Of a stretch of 64,000 nucleotides of DNA, positions 37,456 to 49,054 are shown piece after piece; position 1 is the stretch's first letter; every line of letters begins with the position of its first letter. Origin of the DNA: Methyloversatilis sp. (GTDB lineage: Bacteria; Pseudomonadota; Gammaproteobacteria; Burkholderiales; Rhodocyclaceae); assembly GCA_017984755.1 (NCBI GenBank), contig JAGNYW010000005.1, positions 1-64,000 of the forward strand. The letters run 5' to 3'. A program made the position numbers and the translations under genes. Below the pieces are notes generated by a model. The model saw only the letters and a program-made list of their open reading frames with translations, searched no databases and had not been told where the DNA came from.

Positions 37456-37815
37456 ATGAAGCGCACCCATTCGAATGCATGGCGCGCGCGCGCCGTGACC
37501 TGTTTTCTGTTTGCGGCAGCGCATGGCGCCGCTGGCGCAGCGGAGCCGCTGCATCCGCTGACGAATCCGTCGCTGTACGAACAACGCGGCGTGGTCAGCA
37601 ACATCGACACCGCGACCGGTGCGATGACCATCGGCGGCAAGCGCTACAAGGGCAATGCCCGCACGCTCATCTTCATCGCAGACGGAAACGGCCGCGTGCG
37701 CAAGGGCCTGACCCTTGCCGACATTCCGCCGGAAACACCGGTCAGTTTTGCCACAGGTGCGGACGGAACGGTGACTCAGATCTTCGTCGGCGGACTGATC
37801 CAGCCACCGCGCTGA
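37456..37815 (+). CDS. pilY2: PilY2-like small exported protein
   Basis: A 119-residue protein two bases after pilY1. Signal peptide (RARAVTCFLFAAAHGAAGAA), then a compact domain: QRGVVSNIDTATGAMTIGGKRYKGNARTLIFI and a C-terminal GTVTQIFVG. Size, export signal, the V-x-x-ID...G...I-x-G-x-x-Y pattern and position directly after pilY1 match the small PilY2 of Pseudomonas (fimU-pilV-pilW-pilX-pilY1-pilY2-pilE). ATG 37456 follows GGAGATTG. Set 1 lacks this gene. Confidence 0.7.
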   Translation: MKRTHSNAWRARAVTCFLFAAAHGAAGAAEPLHPLTNPSLYEQRGVVSNIDTATGAMTIGGKRYKGNARTLIFIADGNGRVRKGLTLADIPPETPVSFATGADGTVTQIFVGGLIQPPR

Positions 37816-37851
37816 ACGTCGGCGTCAGCGCGGCGTCGACCTCGCCGGGAC

Positions 37852-39453
<1,602 letters not shown>

Positions 39454-39474
39454 GTTGATGAGTGCGAAGGGTGA

Positions 39475-40647
39475 TCAGTGGAGGTGCGTCGTCGGTTGTT
39501 CGGCGGTTTCGGGCAGTTCGGCGTGAACCGGCTGACCGTCCGGGTCGGCATAGAGCGGGGCGCCGCAATCGTCGCAGTACTCCATGGGCATGCGGTGGTC
39601 GAGCACCAGCATGTCGGTGACGCCGCACTCGGTCAGCACGCCCTCGATTTCGCCCAGTACATCGCTTTCTTCGTCTTCGGCGCCGAGCAGTGCCCACACC
39701 ACGCCGTGCACGATCTCGCTTGCCTTGCCGAGGGTGAAGCCGATCCGGTATTCCTCCAGCTGCTGCTCGTGGAACGGCGCAATGACCGCACGCAGCCCGG
39801 CGGGTTCGACGTTCAGGGCGGACCCAAGGAAGGAAACCGAAGCGCGCAACGAAAAGGCACGCGAGGCCCGGTCGGCGTCGCGACAGGCCGAGTGGAAGGC
39901 GTTCGGCGGCAGCATTTCGATGCTGCATCCCTGCAGCATCGAAGCGATCGCAGCACCTCCCTGTGCATGCCACTGCTTGATGGCCTCATCACGCGAGCCG
40001 TCGTCTTCCTGCCAGCGGAACAGTGCTTCGCCGCGCGGAGCGACAGCGATGCCGATGATGTAGCGCGTGTCGGACAGGAAGCTGTCGGTCTGCGCCATGG
40101 CTTCCGCTTCCAGCTTCAGATCCTTGCCTGACAGCGCGGCTTCGCCGAGATCGTCGGCGAGGTCGCGCGCCTCGACGTAGGCGCGCGGCAGCTGGTCAGG
40201 GCTGAAAAGGTAGTCGGCCAGCGCGATTCTGGTCTTGGCACCCAGCACGTGCGCGCCGAGCTGGGTCTTGACGGTTTCGAGCAGGTTGGCAGGGATCGGG
40301 CCGGCGGGAATGGAGTAGCGCGACCAGACCAGCAGTGGTGCGGCAAACACCACTGCATCCGGTGTCTTGTCGTTCGGATTCGGCAGGCCGCATTCGACGC
40401 CCGCCTCGATGAAGTCCGCCAGCTCGTCGTAAGCCTGCGGATTGTCGCGCCACAAGTGGTCAAGCGCGGCATTGAGAGCCTCTTCGTTGCGCTCGGACAG
40501 CAGGCGGGCAACCTGCTCGGTCAGACGCGTTTCCCAGTATCGGTCTTCGATGCGGCTGGCGGACAGCGCAAGGCCCATGGCGAGTCGCGTGAGCAGGGAT
40601 GCATCCTGCGGGCGGCCGCTGCGGCGGGCAAAACGGGTGCGTTTCAT
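39475..40647 (-). CDS. DUF2863 family protein
   Basis: A 390-residue protein of a family restricted mainly to Betaproteobacteria, function unknown. No signal peptide or membrane segment; acidic overall. LLVWSRYSIPAGPIP and YIIGIAVAPRGEALFRWQED are recognisable blocks. Near the C-terminus YCDDCGAPLYADPDGQPVH looks like half of a zinc ribbon (CxxC). ATG 40647 is taken because the sequence before it is not conserved-looking, although the frame is open to 40833. It is 21 bases upstream of prfC on the same strand. Confidence 0.8.
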   Translation of the reverse strand: MKRTRFARRSGRPQDASLLTRLAMGLALSASRIEDRYWETRLTEQVARLLSERNEEALNAALDHLWRDNPQAYDELADFIEAGVECGLPNPNDKTPDAVVFAAPLLVWSRYSIPAGPIPANLLETVKTQLGAHVLGAKTRIALADYLFSPDQLPRAYVEARDLADDLGEAALSGKDLKLEAEAMAQTDSFLSDTRYIIGIAVAPRGEALFRWQEDDGSRDEAIKQWHAQGGAAIASMLQGCSIEMLPPNAFHSACRDADRASRAFSLRASVSFLGSALNVEPAGLRAVIAPFHEQQLEEYRIGFTLGKASEIVHGVVWALLGAEDEESDVLGEIEGVLTECGVTDMLVLDHRMPMEYCDDCGAPLYADPDGQPVHAELPETAEQPTTHLH

Positions 40648-40738
40648 ATGTGGATCCGGAAGCTGAGGGCGGATTCTACCAAGCCGGGCCGGCGAGTCGG
40701 CCGATATACTCCGCCGAAGTTCATTCCGGAGCGCACTC

Positions 40739-41869
40739 TTGATCCGAATCAGCAGCCAGTTCGACAGCGGTGCCATCGAGGTGCTAGACGCCTCCGATGC
40801 ATCGAACATCCGCCTGAAGCTTCGCGCCGACAATGCCGCGGCGTTCAGCCAGTGGTTCCATTTCCGCCTGCAGGGCGCACGCGGTCAGGCGTGCACGATC
40901 AGTTTCGAGAACGCCGGCCAGTCGGCCTATCCGGATGGCTGGGATGGATATCGCGTGGTTGCTTCATACGACCGCCGCAACTGGTTTCGCCTGCAGTCCG
41001 GCCATTACGACGGACAACGCTACGTGTTCGGTCTGACGCCGAATTTCGACAGCATCTATTTCGCCTATTTCGAGCCGTTTCCGTGGGAAAGACATCTCGA
41101 CCTGCTGGGCAGCGCCGACGCATCTCCCGTCGCAACGGTCAGCGATCTTGGCGCAACACCGGACGGACGCGACCTGAACCTGATCACCATCGGCAGGGCG
41201 GCCCCCGGAAAGCGCAAGGTGTGGATCATCGCGCGTCAGCATCCAGGCGAGACGATGACCGAGTTCTTCGTCGAAGGCATGCTGGAGCGCCTGTACGACA
41301 GCTCCGACCCGGTATCGCGACGCCTGCTCGAGCGCGCCTGTTTTCACGTCGTGCCGAACATGAATCCGGACGGCTCGGTGCGCGGCAACCTGCGCACCAA
41401 TGCGCACGGTGTGAATCTGAACCGCGCATGGCGGGAACCCGACCCGATCTGCAGCGTCGAGGTCGCGCTGACCCGGGCGCGCATGCTGGCAACGGGTGTG
41501 GATGTCTTCCTCGACATTCACGGCGACGAAACACTACCGTACGTCTTTGTCGATGGAAACGGCATGGTGCCGGGCTTCACGGCCGAACAGGCGGCGCAGG
41601 AACAGCGCTTCTGCCAGGCACTCGGCGCAGCCAGCCCGGATTTCCAGACGTCGTGCGGTTACTCGCCGGACCGCTTCAGCGACGAATTGCTGACGCTGGC
41701 GTCCAAATGGGTCTACAGCCGGTTCGGCTGTCTTTCGCTGACCCTGGAAATGCCGTTCAAGGACAACGCCAACCTGCCCGACGGCCTGTTCGGCTGGTCC
41801 GCCGAACGCAGCAAGCGGCTCGGCGAAGCCAGCCTGCAGGCGCTGCTGGCCGTACTGGAAGGTAATTGA
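40739..41869 (+). CDS. M14-family zinc carboxypeptidase, AGBL/CCP-like
   Basis: A 376-residue cytosolic M14 metallocarboxypeptidase. The N-terminal half (about 1-130, FSQWFHFRLQGARGQACTISFENAGQSAYPDGW, FAYFEPFPWERH) is the beta-sandwich domain seen in AGBL/cytosolic carboxypeptidases. Zinc ligands: His168 and Glu171 (HPGE) and His261 (DIHGDE); NMNPDGSVRGNLRTNAHGVNLNRAW is the substrate-site block, and LTLEMPFKDN carries the catalytic Glu. No signal peptide. Start TTG 40739 with GGAG seven bases before. Relatives in eukaryotes remove glutamate from tubulin; the bacterial substrate is unknown. Confidence 0.9.
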   Translation: MIRISSQFDSGAIEVLDASDASNIRLKLRADNAAAFSQWFHFRLQGARGQACTISFENAGQSAYPDGWDGYRVVASYDRRNWFRLQSGHYDGQRYVFGLTPNFDSIYFAYFEPFPWERHLDLLGSADASPVATVSDLGATPDGRDLNLITIGRAAPGKRKVWIIARQHPGETMTEFFVEGMLERLYDSSDPVSRRLLERACFHVVPNMNPDGSVRGNLRTNAHGVNLNRAWREPDPICSVEVALTRARMLATGVDVFLDIHGDETLPYVFVDGNGMVPGFTAEQAAQEQRFCQALGAASPDFQTSCGYSPDRFSDELLTLASKWVYSRFGCLSLTLEMPFKDNANLPDGLFGWSAERSKRLGEASLQALLAVLEGN

Positions 41870-41937
41870 TCCGCGCGTGGTCCGCGATGGGCCATAGATA
41901 CCGCTTTTGTTTTGCAATCCTGTCGGGAAAGTCCTGA

Positions 41938-43260
41938 ATGAAAATCACCGTAATCGGCACTGGCTACGTAGGTCTGGTGTCCGGGGCCTGCATGGCCGAG
42001 ATGGGCAACGACGTGCTGTGCCTGGACCTTGATCCGGAGAAGATCCGGATTCTCAAATCGGGTGGCATTCCGATCCACGAGCCGGGGCTGGATGCCGTAG
42101 TGGCGCGCAACGTGGAGGCGGGGCGGCTGCACTTCACGACCGATGTGGCCGAGGCGGTGCGTTTCGGCACCATCCAGTTCATCGCCGTGGGCACGCCGCC
42201 GGACGAGGATGGCTCGGCCGACCTGCAGTATGTACTGGCGGCGGCGCGCAACATCGGCCGGCTGATGACCGACTACAAGGTGGTGGTCGACAAGAGCACG
42301 GTGCCGGTGGGCACGGCCGACAAGGTGAAGGCGGCGATCGCCGAAGAACTGGCGGCACGCGGCATGGCACTGGAATTCGCCGTGGTGTCCAACCCGGAAT
42401 TCCTGAAGGAAGGCGCGGCGGTCGAGGATTTCATGCGCCCGGACCGCATCGTGGTCGGCGCCGAGGACGATCGCGCGATCCACCTGATGCGCGCGCTGTA
42501 CGCGCCGTTCCAGCGCAACCGGGACAAGCTGGTGGTGATGGATCTGCGCAGCGCCGAGCTGACCAAGTACGCGGCCAACGCGATGCTGGCGACGCGTATC
42601 AGCTTCATGAACGAACTGGCGCTGCTGGCCGACCGCATGGGTGCGGACATCGAAATGGTGCGCCAGGGCATCGGCTCGGATCCTCGCATCGGCTACCACT
42701 TCCTGTATGCCGGCTGCGGGTATGGGGGCAGCTGCTTTCCGAAGGACGTGAAGGCGCTGATCCGCACCGCGCGAGACGAAGGGCAGGCACTGCGCGTGCT
42801 GCAGGCGGTGGAAGACGCCAACGATGCGCAGAAGATGGTGCTGGTGGACAAGATAGTGGCGCGCTTCGGCGAAGACCTGTCGGGCCGTCGCTTCGCGCTG
42901 TGGGGCCTGGCGTTCAAGCCGAACACGGACGACATGCGCGAGGCGCCGAGCCGGGTGATCATCGGCGAGCTGTTCCGGCGGGGCGCGACGGTGATGGCCT
43001 ACGACCCGGTGGCGATGGAAGAGACGAAGCGGATCTTCGGCGAAGAGGGGCGACTGAGCTACGCGGACAAGCCGATGGATGCGCTGGATGGCGCCGATGC
43101 GCTGGTGATCGTGACGGAGTGGAAGGAATTCCGCAGTCCGGACTTCGATCGGATCAGGGCGGCCCTGAAGCAGCCGGTGGTGTTCGACGGACGCAACCTG
43201 TACGAACCCGAAGTACCGCGCAGCTTCGGCATCGAGTATTCGGCCATCGGCCGTCGCTGA
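41938..43260 (+). CDS. ugd: UDP-glucose 6-dehydrogenase
   Basis: A 440-residue enzyme oxidising UDP-glucose to UDP-glucuronate with two NAD+. N-terminal [55 protein letters not shown], catalytic cysteine in [14 protein letters not shown], and the C-terminal [17 protein letters not shown] are all present. GGGAAAG precedes ATG 41938. The next gene, ten bases on, uses its product, so the pair supplies uronic acids for surface polysaccharide. Confidence 0.96.
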   Translation: MKITVIGTGYVGLVSGACMAEMGNDVLCLDLDPEKIRILKSGGIPIHEPGLDAVVARNVEAGRLHFTTDVAEAVRFGTIQFIAVGTPPDEDGSADLQYVLAAARNIGRLMTDYKVVVDKSTVPVGTADKVKAAIAEELAARGMALEFAVVSNPEFLKEGAAVEDFMRPDRIVVGAEDDRAIHLMRALYAPFQRNRDKLVVMDLRSAELTKYAANAMLATRISFMNELALLADRMGADIEMVRQGIGSDPRIGYHFLYAGCGYGGSCFPKDVKALIRTARDEGQALRVLQAVEDANDAQKMVLVDKIVARFGEDLSGRRFALWGLAFKPNTDDMREAPSRVIIGELFRRGATVMAYDPVAMEETKRIFGEEGRLSYADKPMDALDGADALVIVTEWKEFRSPDFDRIRAALKQPVVFDGRNLYEPEVPRSFGIEYSAIGRR

Positions 43261-43270
43261 GCGCCGCACC

Positions 43271-44278
43271 ATGAAAGTACTGCTGACCGGCGCTGCCGGC
43301 TTCATCGGCCTGCATGTTGCGCAGCGCCTGCTGGCGCGGGGCGACGAGGTGGTCGGGGTGGACAACCTGAACGACTACTACGACGTCCGTCTCAAGGAAG
43401 ACCGGCTTGCGCAGTTGCTGCCGCAGGCCGGCTTCCGCTTCGAGCGCATGGACGTGGCAGACCGTGTCGGCATGGCTGCGCTGTTCGCCGATGAAGGTTT
43501 CGACCGCGTGGTGCACCTGGCCGCGCAGGCGGGCGTACGCTATTCGCTGCAGAATCCCGACGCCTACATCGACGCCAACATCGTCGGCTTCATGAATGTG
43601 CTGGAAGGCTGCCGTCACACCGGGGTGGCGCATCTGGTTTACGCCAGCAGCTCCAGCGTGTATGGCGGCAATGCGAAAATGCCGTTCTCGGAAGCCGACA
43701 GCGTCGATCATCCGGTCAGCCTGTATGCCGCGACCAAGAAGGCGAATGAGCTGATGGCGCACACTTACAGCCATCTGTACCGCCTGCCGACCACCGGACT
43801 GCGCTTCTTCACCGTCTACGGACCCTGGGGCCGGCCGGACATGGCGCTTTTCCTGTTCACCAAGGCCATGGTCGAAGGCCGGCCGATCGACGTGTTCAAC
43901 CACGGCGACATGCAGCGCGACTTCACTTACATCGATGACATCACCGAAGGCGTGATCCGCACGCTCGACCGCTTGGCCGAGCCCGATGCGGCGTTCGACG
44001 GCGAACATCCGCACCCCGGACATTCGAAGGCGCCGTTCCGCGTGTTCAACATCGGCAATCAGGGGCCGGTGAAGCTGATGGATTTCATCGCGGCGATCGA
44101 ACAGGCGCTCGGCATCACCGCGCAGAAGAATCTGCTGCCCATGCAGCCGGGCGACGTGCCGGCGACGTATGCAGACGTGTCGGAATTGAGCGCGTGGACG
44201 GGTTTCACGCCCGGCATGACAGTTGCCGAGGGTGTGGCGCGCTTCGTGCGCTGGTATCGCGACTACTACCGCGTCTGA
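43271..44278 (+). CDS. UDP-glucuronate 4-epimerase-type NAD-dependent epimerase
   Basis: A 335-residue extended [18 protein letters not shown] is the NAD site, [15 protein letters not shown] and [34 protein letters not shown] are typical of glucuronate epimerases (GAE/WcaG-like), SSSSVYGG and YAATKKANE give the catalytic Ser and YxxxK, and [17 protein letters not shown] is family-specific. Likely product UDP-galacturonate. Cotranscribed with ugd. Confidence 0.92.
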   Translation: MKVLLTGAAGFIGLHVAQRLLARGDEVVGVDNLNDYYDVRLKEDRLAQLLPQAGFRFERMDVADRVGMAALFADEGFDRVVHLAAQAGVRYSLQNPDAYIDANIVGFMNVLEGCRHTGVAHLVYASSSSVYGGNAKMPFSEADSVDHPVSLYAATKKANELMAHTYSHLYRLPTTGLRFFTVYGPWGRPDMALFLFTKAMVEGRPIDVFNHGDMQRDFTYIDDITEGVIRTLDRLAEPDAAFDGEHPHPGHSKAPFRVFNIGNQGPVKLMDFIAAIEQALGITAQKNLLPMQPGDVPATYADVSELSAWTGFTPGMTVAEGVARFVRWYRDYYRV

Positions 44279-44287
44279 AGGCTGCGC

Positions 44288-45052
44288 TTACTGCAGACGG
44301 TATTCGACCGGCAGCGTGAAGCTGAAGCTGCGCCGCGCCAGCGCGCCTGTCAATCCCGGCAGTTGCAGCTTGCGGGCAGTGTCCAGCGCCGATTGGTCGA
44401 GCAGCGGATGACCGCTCGACTGCTTGAGGCTCACATTCACCAGTTCCCCGTTGCTGAATTCGAACAGCAATTCCAGCCGGCCTTGCTGATTGCGCATCTG
44501 TGCCACGCGCGGATAACGCTTGGCCGACTCGAAACCACGTGAAACCTCCCGGCCGAAGCTGTTGATCAGGTTGTCCACGTTGTCCACCGGCGCGGGCGGC
44601 GCCGGTTGCGGGGGCTGTGCGACGGCCTGCGGCGGTGGCGGTGGTGCCTCGATCGGTGGCAAGGGCGCCGGCGGCGGCTGCACGGGGACCACAGGTTCCG
44701 ACGGTGCGGCGGGCGCCGCCGGCGCTGCCAGAATCGGCAGCGGGTTCTGACGCGGCAATTCCTTCGGAGGCTTCGGCACCGGTTTGGGCGGCGGCGGTGG
44801 CGGTGGGGGTGGGGGTTCCATCGGCCTGGGCGGCGGTGGAGGCGGCGGCGGTGGCTGCAGATCGATCATGCGCACGTCGAACCGGATCTCTTCGCTCGGC
44901 GGACGTGGCGTGTAGTGCGAGGCCTGCCAGACGGCGAGGGCGTGCACGAGGATGGACAGCACGAGCGCCGTTGCCCAGAAGCGGGAACGGAAACGGGTGA
45001 AATCCCGGAAGTATTCGATGTAGGGCGGGCGAAGTACGGACGTCGGGTTCAT
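44288..45052 (-). CDS. tonB: TonB-like energy transducer
   Basis: A 254-residue protein. Cytoplasmic arm, one membrane helix (FWATALVLSILVHALAVW, near 28-45) with the SxxxH TonB motif, a long Pro-rich periplasmic spacer (poly-Pro runs at about 70-95, then Pro/Ala/Val repeats to 155), and the C-terminal TonB domain (GRLELLFEFSNGELVNVSLKQSSGHPLLDQSAL). It links the proton-motive force to outer-membrane receptors. No exbB, exbD or receptor gene is adjacent. ATG 45052 is chosen; the frame is open to a GTG at 45094. Confidence 0.88.
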   Translation of the reverse strand: MNPTSVLRPPYIEYFRDFTRFRSRFWATALVLSILVHALAVWQASHYTPRPPSEEIRFDVRMIDLQPPPPPPPPPRPMEPPPPPPPPPPKPVPKPPKELPRQNPLPILAAPAAPAAPSEPVVPVQPPPAPLPPIEAPPPPPQAVAQPPQPAPPAPVDNVDNLINSFGREVSRGFESAKRYPRVAQMRNQQGRLELLFEFSNGELVNVSLKQSSGHPLLDQSALDTARKLQLPGLTGALARRSFSFTLPVEYRLQ

Positions 45053-45122
45053 CAGGTAGTGGTGGCTTGGCCCGTACTGAGAGAAACGCTGCACACTTGA
45101 AGGCGCAGCCGCGGACTTTACT

Positions 45123-46520
45123 TCAATTGACCGCGCTTGTGACTGTGCGCTCCCGGAACACCTTCAACAGTATCAACCCGATCAGCATGCCGGCCAGTGC
45201 GGTGGAAAGCAGCGTTGCGAGCCAGAAACCCGCTGCGCCCATGGGTGCGGAGATGAGCGCCACGCCTGCTTCCGGCACGCCGCGAAATGCCAGCACATAG
45301 CCGGACGTCAGCCCCAGCCCCCAGAAACAGAAGGTATGCACCAGCATGGGCACGACGGTCACCTTGTAGCCGCGCAGTGAAAACGAGGCGACCGTGTGAA
45401 GTGCATCCACCACGACGAAGAGCACGGCATACGGCAGCAGGGTGCGTGCGATGGCCAGTACGGCAGGATCCGAACCGTAGAACGCGAGGATGGATTCCCG
45501 GGTCAGCCAGAGCGCCAGCGTGATCAGTATTGCCAGGGCGCCCGCCAGCGCGATGCCGCTCAGTGCGGTATGACGGGCACGCAACCAGTCGAGCCCGCCT
45601 GCAGCCTGGCCCACGCGCACCAGCGTGCCGCTGCCCAATGCCAGCGGCAGCATGAAGCACACTCCATTCAGATTCGCGATCACGCGATGACCGGCCACTG
45701 CATCGGCGCCGAGCCGCGCCACGAACAGTGCGACCAGCGTGAAGCTGGTGATTTCGACGAAGTTCGACACGCCCATCGGGCCGCCCAGACGCAGCATTTC
45801 ACGCTGGGCCCGGGCGCGCGGCCTCTGCCAGTTTACGAAAAGCCCCAGTGGCCGCAGTGCGGACGATCGCGCAAGCCAGACGGTGACGCAGCCCAGTGCC
45901 AGCCAGTTCACCAGCAGCGTCGACAGTCCGCAGCCGAGCGCACCCATCGGGTCGCCGAAGACGCCGGTGGTGAGCGCCCAGGCGAGCGGGATGTGCACCG
46001 CCAGACAGGCCAGCATGATCGCCATGACCGGGCGCGGACGTCCGATGCCGTTCATCAGCGCCTGACAGGCGCGGAACAGCAGGGTGCCCGGCAGTGCGAA
46101 GGCCAGCGCCATCAGGTAAGCACGGGTCTTCTGTTCGACCACCGGGTCGAGTTGCGCCAGTGCCAGCAGCGAATCGGGCATGACCAGCAGCAACACACCG
46201 GGCAGCGACAGGAAAAGTGCCAGCCAGACGGCCTGCTGGAAGGCCGGCGCGATGTCGTCGATGCGCCGGGCGCCGACATGGTGGGCGATGATGGGCGCCG
46301 CTGCGTAAAGCACGCCGGTGAGCGCCATCATCACCGATATGAACAGTCCGCCGCCGACCGCCACGGCAGCCAGGTCTGCCGTCGCGTGGCGTCCTGCGAT
46401 CAGGGTGTCGGCAACATGTGCGCCGATGCCCGCCAGCTGGGAAATCAGTATCGGTCCCGACAGACCGACGATGCCGCGCCAGCTGCTGCGCGAATGGCCG
46501 CCCACGGCGGCGGCAGTCAT
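45123..46520 (-). CDS. MATE-family efflux transporter
   Basis: A 465-residue inner-membrane protein with 12 hydrophobic segments in two halves. [38 protein letters not shown] and [36 protein letters not shown] are the paired MATE signatures. It exports cationic drugs or metabolites by Na+/H+ exchange (NorM-like). Start ATG 46520 overlaps the pyrD stop by four bases; transport of nucleotide-related compounds is not implied. Confidence 0.92.
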   Translation of the reverse strand: MTAAAVGGHSRSSWRGIVGLSGPILISQLAGIGAHVADTLIAGRHATADLAAVAVGGGLFISVMMALTGVLYAAAPIIAHHVGARRIDDIAPAFQQAVWLALFLSLPGVLLLVMPDSLLALAQLDPVVEQKTRAYLMALAFALPGTLLFRACQALMNGIGRPRPVMAIMLACLAVHIPLAWALTTGVFGDPMGALGCGLSTLLVNWLALGCVTVWLARSSALRPLGLFVNWQRPRARAQREMLRLGGPMGVSNFVEITSFTLVALFVARLGADAVAGHRVIANLNGVCFMLPLALGSGTLVRVGQAAGGLDWLRARHTALSGIALAGALAILITLALWLTRESILAFYGSDPAVLAIARTLLPYAVLFVVVDALHTVASFSLRGYKVTVVPMLVHTFCFWGLGLTSGYVLAFRGVPEAGVALISAPMGAAGFWLATLLSTALAGMLIGLILLKVFRERTVTSAVN

Positions 46521-47533
46521 GACCGGGCGAGCGCCGCAGCGACGTCGGTGACCAGCGCCGGTCCGCGATAGATCAGTCCGCTGTACACCTGAACGAGCTT
46601 CGCACCGGCATCGATCTTGGCGCGCGCGTGCCGGCCCTCGGTGATGCCGCCGACGCCGATCAGTTCGACCTTGCCGTTCAGCCGCTGCGAAAGCGCGCGC
46701 AGTACGGCGGTCGAGCTTTCGCACACCGGCGCGCCCGACAGGCCGCCGGCCTCGTTGCCGTGCGGAAGGTTTTCCACCCCCTTGCGCGACAGCGTGGTGT
46801 TGGTCGCGATCAGCGCGTCTATGTGATGGCGGATCGCCGCATCGGCGATGGCGTCGATCTGCGCCTCATCGAGATCGGGTGCGATCTTCAGGGCCAGCGG
46901 CACGCACCGGCCACTGGCCGCATCGAGCCTGCAGCGCTCGGCATCGAGCGCGCCGAGCAGGGCATCCAGTTCGTCCGCACCCTGAAGCTGGCGCAGGTTC
47001 TTGGTGTTGGGGCTGGAAATGTTGACCGTGATGTAGCTGGCCAGCGCGTGTGCGCCGCGCAGACCGATCAGGTAATCGTCGACCGCGCGTTCGATCGGCG
47101 TGTCGGCGTTCTTGCCGATGTTGATGCCCAGAATGCCGCCGTCACGCACGAAGCGCGATCGCTTGACGTTTTCGATCAGCGCATCGAGACCGAGATTGTT
47201 GAAGCCCATGCGGTTGATGATGGCCTGCGCCTGCGGCAGCCGGAACATGCGCGGCCTGGGGTTGCCGGGCTGTGGCCTGGGCGTGATCGTGCCGATTTCG
47301 ATGAAGCCGAAGCCCAGCCGGGCCAGCCCGTCGATGGCGGTGCCGTTCTTGTCCAGTCCGGCAGCCAGACCCACCGGATTGGGGAAGTCGAGTCCCATGC
47401 AGCGGACCGGATTCGGCGCGATGCGTGTGAGCGGCAGCAGGTGGCCAGCGCGCGCCAGCGCGCCCAGCGTCAGGTCATGCGCCCGTTCGGCATCGAGGGA
47501 GAACAGCAGCGGGCGCAGCAGCGGGTAAAGCAT
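46517..47533 (-). CDS. pyrD: Dihydroorotate dehydrogenase (quinone), class 2
   Basis: A 338-residue membrane-associated PyrD oxidising dihydroorotate with quinone. N-terminal helix [79 protein letters not shown] with the catalytic Ser, and [32 protein letters not shown] are all standard. ATG 47533 has no clear ribosome site. Confidence 0.97.
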   Translation of the reverse strand: MLYPLLRPLLFSLDAERAHDLTLGALARAGHLLPLTRIAPNPVRCMGLDFPNPVGLAAGLDKNGTAIDGLARLGFGFIEIGTITPRPQPGNPRPRMFRLPQAQAIINRMGFNNLGLDALIENVKRSRFVRDGGILGINIGKNADTPIERAVDDYLIGLRGAHALASYITVNISSPNTKNLRQLQGADELDALLGALDAERCRLDAASGRCVPLALKIAPDLDEAQIDAIADAAIRHHIDALIATNTTLSRKGVENLPHGNEAGGLSGAPVCESSTAVLRALSQRLNGKVELIGVGGITEGRHARAKIDAGAKLVQVYSGLIYRGPALVTDVAAALARS

Positions 47534-47582
47534 GGGGACGGTCCGGTTTGTACGCTGGCACGGCAGCGCAAGGCGGCGGAGC

Positions 47583-48332
47583 TTAACCGAGAACGTCGTC
47601 GCCGAGCAGTTGCCAGATGCCGTTGATGCGCCCTTCGAGCGGCCTGAAACGTTCCTTGTACGCCATTTTCGGGCTGTCCTTGATCCAGTAACCGAGATAG
47701 ACATATTCCAGTCCGAGCTGACGTGCGAGATCGATCTGCCAGAGGATGTTGAAGGTACCGAAACTGGCTGCCGGTACGTCAGGATCGAAGTACGTATAGA
47801 CCGAAGACAGGCCATCGTCGAGCACGTCCACGATGCTCACCATGCGCAGCACACCGTTCGCCTCGCCGCCCTCGCGGAATTCGATCAATCGCGTATCGAC
47901 GTGGCTCTGCAGCAGGAAATGCGAGTACTGCTCGCGTGAATCCTGGTCCATGCCGCCGCCGCTGTGACGGCTCGACTGGTAGCGCTGGTAGAGCTCGTAA
48001 TGTTCGTCGCGGAACGCCAGTGGCGCCTCTTGCGTACGCAGGTCGGAGTGGTGCGTCAGTGCGCGGCGCTGGCTGCGTGTCGACCTGAATTCATTCACCC
48101 GCACGCGAACGGGCGTGCAGGCACGGCAGGCATCGCAGTAAGGCCGATAGGTGAAGATGCCGCTGCGGCGGAAACCGGTCCGTACCAGATCGCTGTAGAG
48201 ATTGGCGTCGATCAGGTTGGACGGCGTGGCTACCTGCGAGCGGGCCGTGCGGCCGGGCAGGTACGAGCACGCGTACGGCGCCGTTGCGTAGAACTGCAGC
48301 GAGGTGAATGGGAGGTCCTTGAGCAGCGCCAT
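47583..48332 (-). CDS. bpt: Bacterial arginyl/leucyl-tRNA-protein transferase (Bpt/Ate)
   Basis: A 249-residue N-end-rule transferase. [23 protein letters not shown] is the family start, [15 protein letters not shown] provides the Cys cluster, [21 protein letters not shown] is the conserved end. Bacterial Bpt adds leucine to N-terminal Asp/Glu for ClpAP degradation. ATG 48332 matches family length; a longer form from 48416 would overlap aat. aat lies 14 bases upstream, so both arms of the pathway are cotranscribed. Confidence 0.93.
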   Translation of the reverse strand: MALLKDLPFTSLQFYATAPYACSYLPGRTARSQVATPSNLIDANLYSDLVRTGFRRSGIFTYRPYCDACRACTPVRVRVNEFRSTRSQRRALTHHSDLRTQEAPLAFRDEHYELYQRYQSSRHSGGGMDQDSREQYSHFLLQSHVDTRLIEFREGGEANGVLRMVSIVDVLDDGLSSVYTYFDPDVPAASFGTFNILWQIDLARQLGLEYVYLGYWIKDSPKMAYKERFRPLEGRINGIWQLLGDDVLG

Positions 48333-48346
48333 CGTGTCGAGCTTGT

Positions 48347-49054
48347 TCAGTTCCTGAAAAAATGCGGGATCTGGTTCGGGCGCCAGCGTCCCGGCGGCGG
48401 ACCATCGACCGTGCATTGCGCCAGCGTTCGGCAGAAATCACCGCGCGCGATTTCGCGGGCGCCCATGCTGGCCAGATGCGAGGTATTCATCTGGCAGTCG
48501 ATCAGCGCAAAGTTCAGCGATGCAAGATAGCGCGCCAGGTGGACGAGTGCAATCTTGGAGGCGTCGCGTTCGAGCGAGAACATCGACTCGCCGTAGAACA
48601 TGCGACCGATCGCCATGCCGTAAAGTCCGCCCGCCAGTCGGCCGTCGACCCACGTTTCGACGCTGTGTGCATGACCCCGCGCGTGAAGCGCGCAGTAGGC
48701 GGCGATCATTTCTTCGCTGATCCAGGTGCCGGGCTGGCCGTCGCGCGGTGCGGCGCACGCGCGCATGACGGCTTCGAACGCGGTGTCGCAGCGTATTTCG
48801 TAAGGTCGGTTGCGCAGCACCTTGAACATCGAGCGGGTGATGCGGACTTCGTCCGGCACCAGCACCATGCGCGGGTCCGGGCTCCACCAAAGTACCGGCT
48901 GGCCCTCCGAATACCACGGAAAGATGCCGTGGCTGTAGGCGTCGAGAATGCGTGCCGGTGAAAGATCGAGGCTGGCGGCCAGCAGCCCGTCGGGCTCGCG
49001 CAGCGCGCGCTCGACGGGTGGAAAGGGCGCGTCGGGTTCCAGCCAGGAAATCAC
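48347..49054 (-). CDS. aat: Leucyl/phenylalanyl-tRNA-protein transferase
   Basis: A 235-residue Aat that adds Leu or Phe to N-terminal Lys/Arg, marking proteins for Clp[61 protein letters not shown] and [19 protein letters not shown] are diagnostic. The start is GTG 49054, overlapping the fbpC stop by four bases (GTGA). Confidence 0.96.
   Translation of the reverse strand: MISWLEPDAPFPPVERALREPDGLLAASLDLSPARILDAYSHGIFPWYSEGQPVLWWSPDPRMVLVPDEVRITRSMFKVLRNRPYEIRCDTAFEAVMRACAAPRDGQPGTWISEEMIAAYCALHARGHAHSVETWVDGRLAGGLYGMAIGRMFYGESMFSLERDASKIALVHLARYLASLNFALIDCQMNTSHLASMGAREIARGDFCRTLAQCTVDGPPPGRWRPNQIPHFFRN

Noticed and set aside
48333-48416. Longer Bpt starting at 48416
   Set aside because: Would overlap aat by 70 bases and adds residues not typical of the family.
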